DNA of 64,000 nucleotides from Allomesorhizobium sp043769475. Lineage in GTDB: Bacteria; Pseudomonadota; Alphaproteobacteria; Rhizobiales; Rhizobiaceae. The notes beneath the pieces are model-generated. The model did not search any database and was not told the DNA's origin. It saw nothing but the letters and a program-made list of their open reading frames with translations. Below, in pieces: positions 36,874-46,006 of this stretch. The first letter of the stretch is position 1, and the number at the start of each line of letters is the position of its first letter. Both the position numbers and the translations under genes were made by a program. The stretch is from assembly GCF_043769475.1 (NCBI RefSeq), contig NZ_CP171729.1, positions 5,642,001 to 5,706,000 of the forward strand, read 5' to 3'.

Positions 36874-38316
36874 TCAGGCGATTAGGAAATCCGCGTTGGT
36901 GATCGCCAGACCGCTTTCCAGGTCTGCAAACAGGAAGTTGCCGCCCGCCGCGTTGCCGTTGCTGTCGTAAAACACGCGGCCGGAGTCCGTCTCGTAGATG
37001 ATCCGGTCATCGGCGTCCTGCGCCTGACCGGTGGCGTTGGCCCTGAACTGGTTGGCCGAAAGCGTACCGATGCCCACGATCTGAGTAAAGATGAAGTTCT
37101 CCAGTCGTATGGTGTCGTCAGCCGCCGAGAAATCGGTGATGGTGTCGACATTGGTTGGGCCGAGCGCGCGGGTGAACTCAAAGATGTCTTCACCCCCACC
37201 CCCTGTCAGAGTGTCGCTCCCGCCGCGCCCGTCGATGGTGTCCGCACCGCCGGCGCCGATGATCGCCTGAGCATGCTTGTTGCCGTTCAGAACCGTGGCA
37301 GCAGCGTTGAGGTCTGACAGCACCTCGACATAGCAGTTGTCGGCCAATGTGAAATCCCGACTGGTGAAAATGCGGTCGTTGAGACCGCCAGACGAGAACT
37401 CCACCACAACATCTGCCATTCCCTGCACATAGAAGGTGTCGTTTCCGGAACTGCCATGGAGTGTGTCATATCCGGCGCCGCTCCAGATGATGTCATCGCC
37501 GCCGCTGGCATAAATGATGTTGTCCCCGGCGTTGTCCCTGATCTCGTTGTTCAAGTGATTGGCCGTGAGATTGACGTCGAAAGGCCCGTAGAGGCTCAGA
37601 ACCTCAATATGCTGGCCGGCGGCTGAGAAGCTATCAGGGGTGGAAAGTCGATCCGTTCCTTCGCCATCGGCTTCGGTGACGATGTCGCCTGCCGTGACGA
37701 AGTAAGTGTCGTCTCCTGTGCCGCCAATCAGCTGATCTGCCCCGTCACCGCCATCCAACAGGTCGTCACCGCCGCCGCCGCGGAGTATGTCTTTGCCGCC
37801 CCAGCCCTGCAGCGTGTCATCTCCATCGCCAGCAGTGATATTGTCGTTTCCCGCGCCAAGTTTGAGATCGAGCACTTCCACCGTCTGCACGAACATGACA
37901 TCCAGTGAACCGATCTTCATGTAACTGCCCGCCTGAGTAAGCGACAAGGTCACGGCCGAGGCCATACTCTCGCCGAACACCATCCGCAGTTCATCGGTGC
38001 CTGTGCCGCCAATGACTCGAGATCCAGCCTGTGGTCGTTCCATGAAGAAGTCGTCATCGCCCGCTCCCCCGTCGAGGGTGTCCAGTCCGCCACCGTGGCC
38101 GAGGTTGTTGAAATACGCCGCGGAGAGGGTATCGTTGCCGTCGCCGCCCTCGAGGGTGTCGTTCCCTTCACCGCCGTCGAGTTGGTCGTTGCCACCCGCG
38201 CCGCGCAAAGTATCGTTGCCTCCGCGACCAATTATCCATTCGTCGGCGCTTGTGCCGGTGACATTCTCGTTTGTTGCGTCACCATTGTAGGTGAGCCCGT
38301 TCCAGCTTCCGGCCAC
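36874..38316 (-). CDS. RTX calcium-binding protein
   Basis: 480 residues, repeat-only. It starts MAGSWNGLTYNGDATNENVT and enters RTX repeats almost at once (GRGGNDTLRGAGGNDQLDGG), with a non-repeat insert at about 100-160 and further repeat blocks at 165-200 and 270-300. The C-terminal domain (TNVDTITDFSAADDTIRLEN, ADDRIIYETDSGRVFYDS) and tail ITNADFLIA match the family's type I secretion module. No enzyme domain is seen. Next to other RTX genes in the same direction, with a probable own promoter in the 378-base gap to its right. Confidence 0.85.
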   Translation of the reverse strand: MAGSWNGLTYNGDATNENVTGTSADEWIIGRGGNDTLRGAGGNDQLDGGEGNDTLEGGDGNDTLSAAYFNNLGHGGGLDTLDGGAGDDDFFMERPQAGSRVIGGTGTDELRMVFGESMASAVTLSLTQAGSYMKIGSLDVMFVQTVEVLDLKLGAGNDNITAGDGDDTLQGWGGKDILRGGGGDDLLDGGDGADQLIGGTGDDTYFVTAGDIVTEADGEGTDRLSTPDSFSAAGQHIEVLSLYGPFDVNLTANHLNNEIRDNAGDNIIYASGGDDIIWSGAGYDTLHGSSGNDTFYVQGMADVVVEFSSGGLNDRIFTSRDFTLADNCYVEVLSDLNAAATVLNGNKHAQAIIGAGGADTIDGRGGSDTLTGGGGEDIFEFTRALGPTNVDTITDFSAADDTIRLENFIFTQIVGIGTLSANQFRANATGQAQDADDRIIYETDSGRVFYDSNGNAAGGNFLFADLESGLAITNADFLIA

Positions 38317-38694
38317 AGCTTGTCTCCGCGTCTACGAAGCACAACTTTGCCGGAGACGGATTTGAAAGCCAAGCGGTTTAGTGCTCGCCGTCTGCCTGCG
38401 ATTTCGTCCATTTCATCGAACCCGTTGGCGAGATCAGGCAGCACTGCCCCCTTGGGCATCTCCGTCGCCCACCACGGAAGCAGCCACCAGCGGCCCTCAC
38501 GCAGCCGCTGATTTTTTGCTGATCTCCCAGTCGAGCGTCAGCCAGTAGAGCCGGACGATCTCCGACCAGCGCCGATCTTATTCGGAGAAACATTCAGTCG
38601 CCAGAAAATTGGCCACGTGCGGAACGCCGGAAGAATGTTCGGAGCCGGCGTCCAAGATGGAAACGACGCCGGCTCGTGATGGCTTCGGATCCGG
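38317..38694. other. Gap with possible gene relic
   Basis: No intact gene. On the minus strand near 38500-38582 one frame reads RRWSEIVRLYWLTLDWEISK before a stop, and an adjacent frame continues EGRWWLLPWWATEMPKGA. This looks like a frameshifted remnant of a coding region, but I cannot name the family. The right part precedes the stop of the next RTX gene. Confidence 0.35.
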
Positions 38695-41463
38695 CTACAC
38701 GACCAAAAAGTCGCCGTTGGTGACCGCCAGGCCGCTGTCGAGGTCCGCTACCAGGACGTTGCCGCCGGCGCCATTGCCGTTCGAGTCGTAGTAGATCTGG
38801 CCGTTGGCGCTGTTGTAGATGATGCGGTCGTCGGCATCCTGCGCCAGGCCCGTAGCATTCGAGCGGAACGCATTGGCCGAGAGCACGCCTGTGCCGAGAG
38901 ACGTGAATATGGCATTGTCGAGCTGGATCGTGTCGTCGACGGGCTTGAAGTCGGTGATCGTGTCGATGTTCGTTGCACCGAGCGCCGTGTTGAAGACGAA
39001 GGTGTCATTGCCGTAGCCGCCCGTCAGGGTGTCGGCGCCTTCCCGGCCATTCATCCCGTTGTTGGCGCCGTTGCCGACGATGGTGTTGGCGAGGCTGTTG
39101 CCTGTCGTGTTGATGTTGCCCGAGCCGGAGAGCCGGATCACCTCGACGAACTGGTCGACAAAAGCCTTGGACACGGTGGTGTAGACGGTGTCGGTGCCGG
39201 CGACATTGGCTTCGATCGTTTTGTCGAGCACATTGTCGACATAGTAGGTGTCGTTGCCCAAGCCACCTTCCATGACATCAATGCCGCCCCGGCCGTCGAT
39301 GGCGTTGTTGCCGGCATTGCCGGTGATGGTGTTGGCAAGATTGTTGCCGATGGCGTTGATCGAGCCGCTGCCCAAAAGCTCGACGTTTTCGACGAACTGC
39401 GAGACCACGGAATAGCTGACGGTGGTGCGCACCGTATCCATGCCGGTGCCGGCGCCGTTCGCTTCGATCACCTTGTCGCCGATCGAATCCACTATGAACG
39501 TGTCGTTGCCAAAACCGCCCGCCATCGTATCGGCGTCGGCGCCGCCGTTCAGAAAGTCGTTGCCTTGTCCGCCGAAAATGCTGTCATTGCCTGCGCCGCC
39601 GTCGACCACGTCGGCGCCATCGCCCGCCGCAATGCCCGGATCCAGCCGATAGATTGCGCCGGACAGGCTCACCACATAGAGATTGCCGGCATTGTCCGTG
39701 CCAAAGGACGAAATCTGTTGAAGGTCGGCGCCGACCACCTGGACCGTGCGCTCGATCGGATCTTCCGCCTCGCCATCGACCATGCGCAGCGTCATGAGCC
39801 GTCCGCTCACAAAATCGCCGAAGAAATAGGCGCCCTGGAGACCAGGGGCTGGTCCACGGTAGACATAGCCGCCCGTGATGCTTTGGCCGAAGTCGCGGGG
39901 ATAGTCGAAAACCGGGTCGGTGAAGGCGATCGGAGGGTTCGGCGGCGGGGTTGGACCCTGCAGCAGGCCTTCACGGTAGTCCCAGCCATAATTGAATCCG
40001 CCCGGCCCACCGGCCGGCTCGAAATTCACCTCTTCCCGCGCCCGCTGGCCGACGTCGCCGATATAGAGGTCGCCGGTCAGGGGGTCGAAGCTGATGCGCC
40101 AGGGATTACGCAGACCATAGGCCCAGATCTCGTCGGCGCCCGGCATGCCTGCAAACGGATTGCCATCGGGGATTGCATAGTTGCGTCCCGAGTCGGTGGG
40201 AAAATCGTCGCCCTCGACATCGATCCTGAGGATCTTTCCCAACAGCACGTTGAGATTCTGGGCATTGCCGTTGGGGTCGTTGGCGCCGCCGCCGTCGCCG
40301 GTCGAGATATAGAGGTAGCCGTCCGGCCCGAAGGCGAGCGAGCCGCCATTGTGGTTCGCGAAGGTCGGGTGCGGAATGGTGATCAGCGTTTCGATGGGCA
40401 CGGGGTCAGCCAGGGCCGGATTGCCGGACCGCGCATACTCCCGCACTTCGATGTTGCCGGCCGGATTGGTGAGAAAGACGAAAAAGCGACCATTGGCGTC
40501 ATAGTCGGGATGGAAGGCGAGGCCGAGAACGCCTCGCTCGCCGCCGCTGGAGAATTGCGCAGCAGGGATGTCGAGGAAGGTCGACTGCGCTCCCGTGGCC
40601 GCATTGATCCGGACGATGTCGCCGACATCCTTCCTGAGCGCGTAGACGAAGCCGCCGTCGCCCGGCGCGCCGGTCACGAACACCGCGCCCGAACCGACAT
40701 TGGCCAGAAGCGTTGCGGTGATGTTGCCCGAATTCGAGTTCAGGTCGGCAACGCTGTGGCCGTAAATGGTGTCGTTGCCGTCGCCTCCCCGAAGCGTGTC
40801 GGACCCGTCGCCGCCCGAGATCGTATCGGCGCCCCCCAGGCCATTGATCTGATCGCTTCCACCCAAGCCCTGGAGCGTGTCGTGACTTCCGGTTCCGTTC
40901 AGGGTTTCGCTGGCGTGAGTTCCGGTGATCGCCGCAAGTGCTGCGCTGGTCGAAAAATCATCGCAGCTGACATCGAGGGCTTTGCCCGGCAGGATGTCGA
41001 TATCTCGAGCGTTGGGATCGCCGTCGCCGTAACCGGCTACCAGGTAGCCGCCGTGGCCGAAGGCGAGCGGGGCACCGTCGCGAGGGCCAAAGGCCGGGTG
41101 TGGATCGGTGACCGGCGTTTCGATGGGCGCCGGGTTTGCCACGGTCGAGGGTGAAAACCCCTGCACTTCGATATAGCTGGCCGGATTGCTAAGAAATGTG
41201 AAAAAGCGGCCGTCAGCGGCATCGTCGGGATGGGAAACTTCAAGGAGGGTCGACAGCGAGCCGGTTGCCGTACCGGTCCCGGCCATTTCCTCGGCGTTCT
41301 TTCCGAGAGTGTAGAGAAAGTCCGGATCCCCCAGCGCGCCGGACACAAACGCAGCGCCCGAACTGCCCGGAGAATCAACTGGATTTCTCCACCCCAAACC
41401 TTGGATCCTGTCGAGCCACTCGTTCAGCGTTTCGCCGGCATGGGTCCAGGTGATATCGGGCAT
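38695..41463 (-). CDS. RTX protein with glucose/sorbosone dehydrogenase domain
   Basis: 922 residues. The core (about 250-620) is a GSDH-type six-bladed propeller as in PQQ-dependent soluble aldose dehydrogenases: GERGVLGLAFHPDYDANGRF, NHNGGSLAFGPDGYLYISTG, WAYGLRNPWRISFDPLTGDL, and FNYGWDYREG. RTX repeats stand before it (about 190-240) and after it (about 640 on). Residues 30-175 are a shorter, degenerate copy of the propeller's first part in which the GLAFHP segment is missing. The end is VTNGDFLVV, a type I secretion tail. Predicted role: extracellular sugar oxidation, if PQQ binding is retained in the second copy. Confidence 0.87.
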   Translation of the reverse strand: MPDITWTHAGETLNEWLDRIQGLGWRNPVDSPGSSGAAFVSGALGDPDFLYTLGKNAEEMAGTGTATGSLSTLLEVSHPDDAADGRFFTFLSNPASYIEVQGFSPSTVANPAPIETPVTDPHPAFGPRDGAPLAFGHGGYLVAGYGDGDPNARDIDILPGKALDVSCDDFSTSAALAAITGTHASETLNGTGSHDTLQGLGGSDQINGLGGADTISGGDGSDTLRGGDGNDTIYGHSVADLNSNSGNITATLLANVGSGAVFVTGAPGDGGFVYALRKDVGDIVRINAATGAQSTFLDIPAAQFSSGGERGVLGLAFHPDYDANGRFFVFLTNPAGNIEVREYARSGNPALADPVPIETLITIPHPTFANHNGGSLAFGPDGYLYISTGDGGGANDPNGNAQNLNVLLGKILRIDVEGDDFPTDSGRNYAIPDGNPFAGMPGADEIWAYGLRNPWRISFDPLTGDLYIGDVGQRAREEVNFEPAGGPGGFNYGWDYREGLLQGPTPPPNPPIAFTDPVFDYPRDFGQSITGGYVYRGPAPGLQGAYFFGDFVSGRLMTLRMVDGEAEDPIERTVQVVGADLQQISSFGTDNAGNLYVVSLSGAIYRLDPGIAAGDGADVVDGGAGNDSIFGGQGNDFLNGGADADTMAGGFGNDTFIVDSIGDKVIEANGAGTGMDTVRTTVSYSVVSQFVENVELLGSGSINAIGNNLANTITGNAGNNAIDGRGGIDVMEGGLGNDTYYVDNVLDKTIEANVAGTDTVYTTVSKAFVDQFVEVIRLSGSGNINTTGNSLANTIVGNGANNGMNGREGADTLTGGYGNDTFVFNTALGATNIDTITDFKPVDDTIQLDNAIFTSLGTGVLSANAFRSNATGLAQDADDRIIYNSANGQIYYDSNGNGAGGNVLVADLDSGLAVTNGDFLVV
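38703..39360. repeat. Duplicated RTX 3' cassette, copy 1 of pair B
   Basis: About 660 bases encoding the C-terminal secretion module match 41627-42284 at a constant offset of 2924 bases with a few percent difference. Upstream of this the two genes diverge. Confidence 0.8.
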
Positions 41464-41618
41464 GGCTAAGTCTTCCAGAAGTCAGTGCGCCCCGGCACGC
41501 CTTCCATCGGATAGTACCACAAATTACAGTCGATGGCGCGCCGGAGGTTCGCTGCCTTGGACGACGCGCGAAGCCGGGCGCAGGCCCAGCCTGGATTCCC
41601 GGGGCGTTGGTGTGCCGG

Positions 41619-43718
41619 TCAAACCACCAGGAAATCGGCGTTGGTGACCCCCAGGCCGCTGTCGAGGTCCGCTACCAGGACGTTGCCGCCGGCGCCATTG
41701 CCGTTCGAGTCGTAGTAGATCTGGCCGTTGGCGCTGTTGTAGATGATGCGGTCGTCGGCGTCCTGCGCCAGGCCCGTGGCGTTCGAGCGAAACGCATTGG
41801 CCGAGAGCACGCCTGTGCCGAGAGACGCAAAGATCGCATCGTCCAGCTGGATCGTGTCGTCGACGGGCTTGAAGTCGGTGATCGTGTCTATGTTCGTTGC
41901 ACCGAGCGCCGTGTTGAAGACGAAGCTGTCGTTGCCGTAGCCGCCCGTCAGGGTGTCGGCGCCTTCGCGGCCATTGATCCCGTTGTTGGCGCCGTTGCCG
42001 ACGATGGTGTTGGCGAGGCCGTTGCCTGTCGTGTTGATGTTGCCCGAGCCGGAGAGCCGGATCACCTCGACGAACTGGTCGACAAAAGCCTTGGACACGG
42101 AGGTGTAGACGGTGTCGGTGCCTACAACATTGGCTTCGACGACTTTGTCGAGCACATTGTCGACATAGTAGGTGTCGTTGCCCAAGCCACCTTCCATGAC
42201 ATCAATGCCGCCCCGGCCGTCGATGGCGTTGTTGCCGGCATTGCCGGTGATGGTGTTGGCAAGATTGTTGCCGATGGCGCTGATCGAGTCGGCGCCCAGC
42301 AGCACCATGTTCTCGACGAACTGCGACACGACCGAGAAGCTGACGCTGATCCGCACCTCGTCCGTGCCGGTGCCCGCACCGTTCGCCTCGATCACCTTGT
42401 CGCTTATGCTGTCGACAAAGTAGGTGTCGTTGCCAGATCCGCCCGCCATCGTATCGGCCCCGGCCCCGCCGTTGAGCGTGTCGTTGCCGCCGAAGCCGTT
42501 GATCGTGTCGTTACCGCCGTTGCCATGGATGATGTCGCGAAGCGCGTCGCCGTTCAGTGTCTCGTCGGCGCCATCCCCGGTCGTCGTACGCACGATCTCG
42601 GTAGCAAGGGCAGTGATCCGGCCGCCGTCGCCGTCGCTCTCGCTGTCCTGCCACGCGGTAATGAATTGTCCGGCCAGAATGGCCGAGACCGCAGACTTGA
42701 TGTCGTCGGAACCCGCGGAGTCCGACAGCGGCATGGGAGATCCGATCGGGTTGCCGTCATGGTCGAAGATGCGACCCAAAATCTCATTATTCCCGGCGGG
42801 GTCGGTCCAAGTGACGACGATGAAGCCGTTTTCGAGGACGGCGATATCGGGATCGGCTTCGTTGGATACGCCCGCTGTGTTGACGTGGACGAAGGGCTTC
42901 ACGATCGACCCGCCGGCGCTGACGACGGTGAGCGTGATGCCCGTGCTACCGAGCTCGGCCCCTCCCCAGCCGGTATCGGCATAAGCGACGGCGAAGTTGC
43001 CGTTCGGCAGCGCGGCGACCGCTGGCTGGAGGTTGTTACCACCGGCTCCCACGGAAAAGGGATCTGTCGAGCCTTTGACCGCGCGCGGCGATCCGTCCGC
43101 CTCGAAGATGCGCGCCACGACGTTGTTAACCGCCGTCCACGCCACCACAAATCCGCCGTCCTCCAGCGCAGCGATGACCGGATTAGCGACCGACAAGGAG
43201 CCGCTGATGTCGGCGAGGCCGCTCTGATACGCGCCGTCGTTGTCGAATACCTTGAAGTTGAGGTTGCCGGCGGTGTCCATGTACGAGACGACGAAACCGC
43301 CCGCGAGCGTCGTAACCTGCGGCCTGAAGTCGTTGACCGAGGTCGTGATGTCGAACTGGGAAACAACGACTTGGCCGGTCGACGAAAAAATGGTCGCCTG
43401 TTGGCCCAGGTTCCCAGAGCTGTTGTCGTCCCAGATCATGAGGACGTTGCCATTGTCGAGTTCGGTCAGGCTGGGCTCGCCGCCGGCGGCGGTGCTTCCC
43501 GCGTTGGGCGTCACGGCGCCGGCAAGCAGCAGCCCGTCCGCGCCGTAGAAGTCGAGCTTCATGGCCCAGCCGAAATCCGGGCCGTTGTTGTAGGCGACGA
43601 CGTAGCCGCCGTTGGACAGGCCCAGCACGTCCGGCGTCCACTGTTTCCAGGTCACGAACGTGTTCGCCTGGAACTGGGATCGCAATGTTACGAGATCGTA
43701 GTCGATGGTTGCGGCCAT
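41619..43718 (-). CDS. RTX protein with propeller-like N-terminal repeats
   Basis: 699 residues. The first 370 hold about seven repeats such as DVLGLSNGGYVVAYNNGPD, LTELDNGNVLMIWDDNSSG, VAALPNGNFAVAYADTGWG and IAVLENGFIVVTWTDPAG, the same type as in the RTX protein at 30845-33799 and probably a beta propeller. RTX repeats start at about 395 (GNGGNDTINGFGGNDTLNGG). The C-terminal module and tail VTNADFLVV match the GSDH-RTX neighbour almost exactly. It is divergent from the AraC-type gene. Likely secreted by PrsDE; ligand unknown. Confidence 0.85.
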   Translation of the reverse strand: MAATIDYDLVTLRSQFQANTFVTWKQWTPDVLGLSNGGYVVAYNNGPDFGWAMKLDFYGADGLLLAGAVTPNAGSTAAGGEPSLTELDNGNVLMIWDDNSSGNLGQQATIFSSTGQVVVSQFDITTSVNDFRPQVTTLAGGFVVSYMDTAGNLNFKVFDNDGAYQSGLADISGSLSVANPVIAALEDGGFVVAWTAVNNVVARIFEADGSPRAVKGSTDPFSVGAGGNNLQPAVAALPNGNFAVAYADTGWGGAELGSTGITLTVVSAGGSIVKPFVHVNTAGVSNEADPDIAVLENGFIVVTWTDPAGNNEILGRIFDHDGNPIGSPMPLSDSAGSDDIKSAVSAILAGQFITAWQDSESDGDGGRITALATEIVRTTTGDGADETLNGDALRDIIHGNGGNDTINGFGGNDTLNGGAGADTMAGGSGNDTYFVDSISDKVIEANGAGTGTDEVRISVSFSVVSQFVENMVLLGADSISAIGNNLANTITGNAGNNAIDGRGGIDVMEGGLGNDTYYVDNVLDKVVEANVVGTDTVYTSVSKAFVDQFVEVIRLSGSGNINTTGNGLANTIVGNGANNGINGREGADTLTGGYGNDSFVFNTALGATNIDTITDFKPVDDTIQLDDAIFASLGTGVLSANAFRSNATGLAQDADDRIIYNSANGQIYYDSNGNGAGGNVLVADLDSGLGVTNADFLVV
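41627..42284. repeat. Duplicated RTX 3' cassette, copy 2 of pair B
   Basis: Partner of 38703-39360. The two genes have unrelated N-terminal regions, so the cassette has been shuffled or homogenised independently of the rest. Confidence 0.8.
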
Positions 43719-43915
43719 GATTTGTTCTCCGTGAAAGACATCAATCGAATTCGGGGGTTCACCGCCCGTTCGGGCCGGTCAGTAGGCGCCGAACATAGCC
43801 AGGGAAACGGCACCCGACTTGGTCTGGAACGAACGAAATTTGGACATGAGCGTTGATATGTACGGAGAATCGTGGAATATACCGGAAAAATTCCGGGCAA
43901 TACGGGGGATTTCCG

Positions 43916-44862
43916 ATGATCGATTTGGCGACAGCGTCAGCCGCGAGGCCGCCCGCGCACGATTTTCCACCTTTCAGGCCCCACGAGGCGGAGCCGCTGT
44001 TGAACCGAATTGCCGAAACGGCCATGCCCGAGTGTGCCGGATGGCGGCTGGACATCGCGTCCGCGCCGCCGCTCGCTGCGACGGTCGATCTCGGTCCGGT
44101 GAGCCTGACGCGGGACAGCGTCGCGCTGCGGCACTGCGACGACGGCTGCTCGTTCATCATCAGCCTGGAGGGCCGTTTCGACGCCGTATTCGGCGACACG
44201 CGGGTCTCGCTGACGCCCGGGCGCGCGACGCTCGTGCCGCATTACAAGCCGGGCGGCATGATATCGGCCGTCGGCGGCAAGTCCTTCACGCTACGGTTCG
44301 ATCGCGACGCCGCGCGCGTCCTTTCCCCCTCGCTCGACGATCTGGTCCTGAAGGAGACGGTGCCGGGCGACCCGGCCATCGCCGTGCTGTCGGCCTATTG
44401 CGCCCAACTGGTGGCGCTGCCGGGCGGCGTGCCGGCTGGCTTGGCCCGGCTGGCGAGCCTTCAGTTGCGTGAACTGGTGGCGCATATCGTCAATCCGGCG
44501 TCGGATCTTGCGCGGCCGCGCCGTTCGGCGGGCTGAAGGCCGCCCGGCTGCGCGGCGTGCTCAACGACATTTCGGCCAATCTGCGCGATCCCGGACTAAG
44601 TGCTGCGACAGCCGGTGCGCGGCTCGGCCTGTCGGCGCGCTATGTGCAGCAATTGCTCGAGGCCGTCGGGCTGTCGTTCTCGCAGCATGTCCGCCAGATG
44701 CGTCTCGACGAGGCGCGGCGCCTGCTTGGCGATTCGCGACACGCCCACCTGCGAATCACAGACATCGCCTATGCGGTGGGTTTTCGCGACCTGTCCTACT
44801 TCAACCGCGAATTCCGTCGCCGCTTCGGCGAAAAGCCGTCCGCGGCGCGAGCGGGCGTGTGA
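43916..44862 (+). pseudogene. AraC-family regulator, apparently frameshifted
   Basis: The first frame (43916-44536) encodes a cupin-like N-terminal domain (LRHCDDGCSFIISLEGRFDA, SLTPGRATLVPHYKPGG) and ends prematurely. A second frame, one base earlier in phase, continues to 44862 with a typical AraC DNA-binding domain: two helix-turn-helix units including ARLGLSARYVQQLLEAVGLS and DIAYAVGFRDLSYFNREFRR. The switch lies near 44505-44530 in a GC-rich stretch and fits one missing base. Start ATG 43916 follows GGGGGA. It is divergent from the RTX gene at 43718 and may have regulated it. Sequencing error is possible. Confidence 0.75.
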
Positions 44863-44901
44863 CTGTTTTCCGACAATTGCCTTCCTGACGACGGATCACT
44901 G

Positions 44902-45387
44902 ATGAACGATCTTGATGACATCGACCGCAAGCTGCTTGCTCTGCTGCAGAAGAACGCGCGGACTTCCTACGCGGAACTGAGCAAGGCCGTCGGCCTTGCG
45001 GTTTCCTCCGTCAACGAGCGTGTGAGGAAACTGCAGGAGCGAGGAGTTATCTCGGGAGCGCATGCCGCCTTGTCGGCCGAAGCGCTGCGGCTCGACCTGC
45101 TTGCCTTCATCTTTGTCGGCTGGACCGATCCCGCGACCGAAGCGCCTTTCCTTGAGCGCGTCGCAGACGAGCCGTCGATCCTCGAATGCCATCATGTCAC
45201 CGGTACATGGAATTATCTCCTGAAGGTCCGCACGCACACGACGCGCGACCTGGAGGCATTTCTCGCCGCGATCGTGAAAGGCGTGCCCGGTGTGCAGCGG
45301 ACGGAAACGCTCATAGTGCTGTCGTCAGCGAAGGAGACCTCCCATCTGCCGCTGGAGCTTCCGGCCTGGCGCAACCCAAAAGCGTGA
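44902..45387 (+). CDS. Lrp/AsnC-family transcriptional regulator
   Basis: 161 residues. The N-terminal helix-turn-helix (DDIDRKLLALLQKNARTSYA, then LSKAVGLAVSSVNERVRKLQ) is followed by the RAM ligand/oligomerisation domain (about 70-150), with VTGTWNYLLKVRTHTTRDL in the usual place. Such proteins are leucine- or other amino-acid-responsive regulators. It follows the AraC-type gene by 40 bases on the same strand, so the two may share a transcript. The target is unknown. Confidence 0.9.
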   Translation: MNDLDDIDRKLLALLQKNARTSYAELSKAVGLAVSSVNERVRKLQERGVISGAHAALSAEALRLDLLAFIFVGWTDPATEAPFLERVADEPSILECHHVTGTWNYLLKVRTHTTRDLEAFLAAIVKGVPGVQRTETLIVLSSAKETSHLPLELPAWRNPKA

Positions 45388-45483
45388 CGCCACGTTGTCC
45401 TCGGCGGATACGTTGCTGCCCTGCCGGACACGCCAAGAGCGGGTTTGTCGTGGCACACGGGGACGCGGCCTGACGGGAGAAGG

Positions 45484-45615
45484 CGGAGCAGCGGAATCGG
45501 CCCGCAACGGCTCGAGAAACCTGCGGCGCCGATGAAGGAGAAGCCCTGATTGCCGCCGACAAGCGGGTTGGCGTCGGGCGCCGTCAGGTTTGTCGGGTGC
45601 TGGACAGCATTCAAA
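45484..45615 (-). pseudogene. Relic of a serralysin-type C-terminal domain
   Basis: On the minus strand this reads APDANPLVGGNQGFSFIGAA then GFSS, followed by a loose continuation. The I/PDANxxxxGNQxFxFIGxxxF pattern is typical of the M10 serralysin C-terminal domain that closes many RTX proteins. The flanks do not encode repeats. I take it as the remnant of a lost RTX gene, distinct from the C-terminal type used by the intact neighbours. Confidence 0.55.
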
Positions 45616-45947
45616 CCTGCGGCGTTGCGATTCTGACGGTGCCAGACGGGAATTCTATCCTGAATTCGTATTGAGTCTGGACCAGTTCGTAGCCGGTTGC
45701 GCCTTTCCTTGGCCCGCCTTACCACCCTGAATTGCGCTCTCTCCGATCTTGCGGCATGATGAGCGCGTGGCCGAGGGACGTGGCCGCATCTTTCCTTACA
45801 GTGCAGTGCAACGTGGTCTGATTGGCAGGGCCGAAGCGCATGGCAATATCCGCGGTCCGTCACCCAGGACACGTCAGTTGTAATTCGCCGGTACCTGGGC
45901 CGGCACTGACCAATCTCACCTTCACTTAAGCAGAACTGACGACAAAT
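45616..45947. other. Spacer upstream of the rightward RTX gene
   Basis: No gene recognised. The region should hold the promoter of the RTX gene at 46007. An open frame across it on the minus strand has no family resemblance. Confidence 0.35.
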
Positions 45948-45975
45948 GCCCGCCGCTCCGCTCAGGAGGGCGGGC
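45948..45975 (+). promoter_or_regulatory. Leader hairpin before the RTX gene
   Basis: GCCCGCC (45948-45954) and GGCGGGC (45969-45975) form a 7-base-pair GC stem with a 14-base loop, ending 31 bases before the ATG. It may be a 5' leader structure or the end of the upstream transcript. Confidence 0.35.
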
Positions 45976-46006
45976 TTACACAAAATCAGCAAGGTGGAGA
46001 GCACCA

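Noticed and set aside
39565..41154. Plus-strand open frame of 529 codons
   Set aside because: Antisense to the dehydrogenase-type RTX gene, with no recognisable domain of its own.
26531..43718. RTX repeat DNA as a CRISPR or satellite array
   Set aside because: The periodicity is 27 bases in frame and encodes the GGxGxDxxx nonapeptide. There are no unique spacers.
41607..43856. Plus-strand open frame of 749 codons spanning a whole RTX gene
   Set aside because: The minus-strand gene has repeats, a secretion tail and propeller motifs. The plus-strand product resembles nothing and has a repeat-derived composition.
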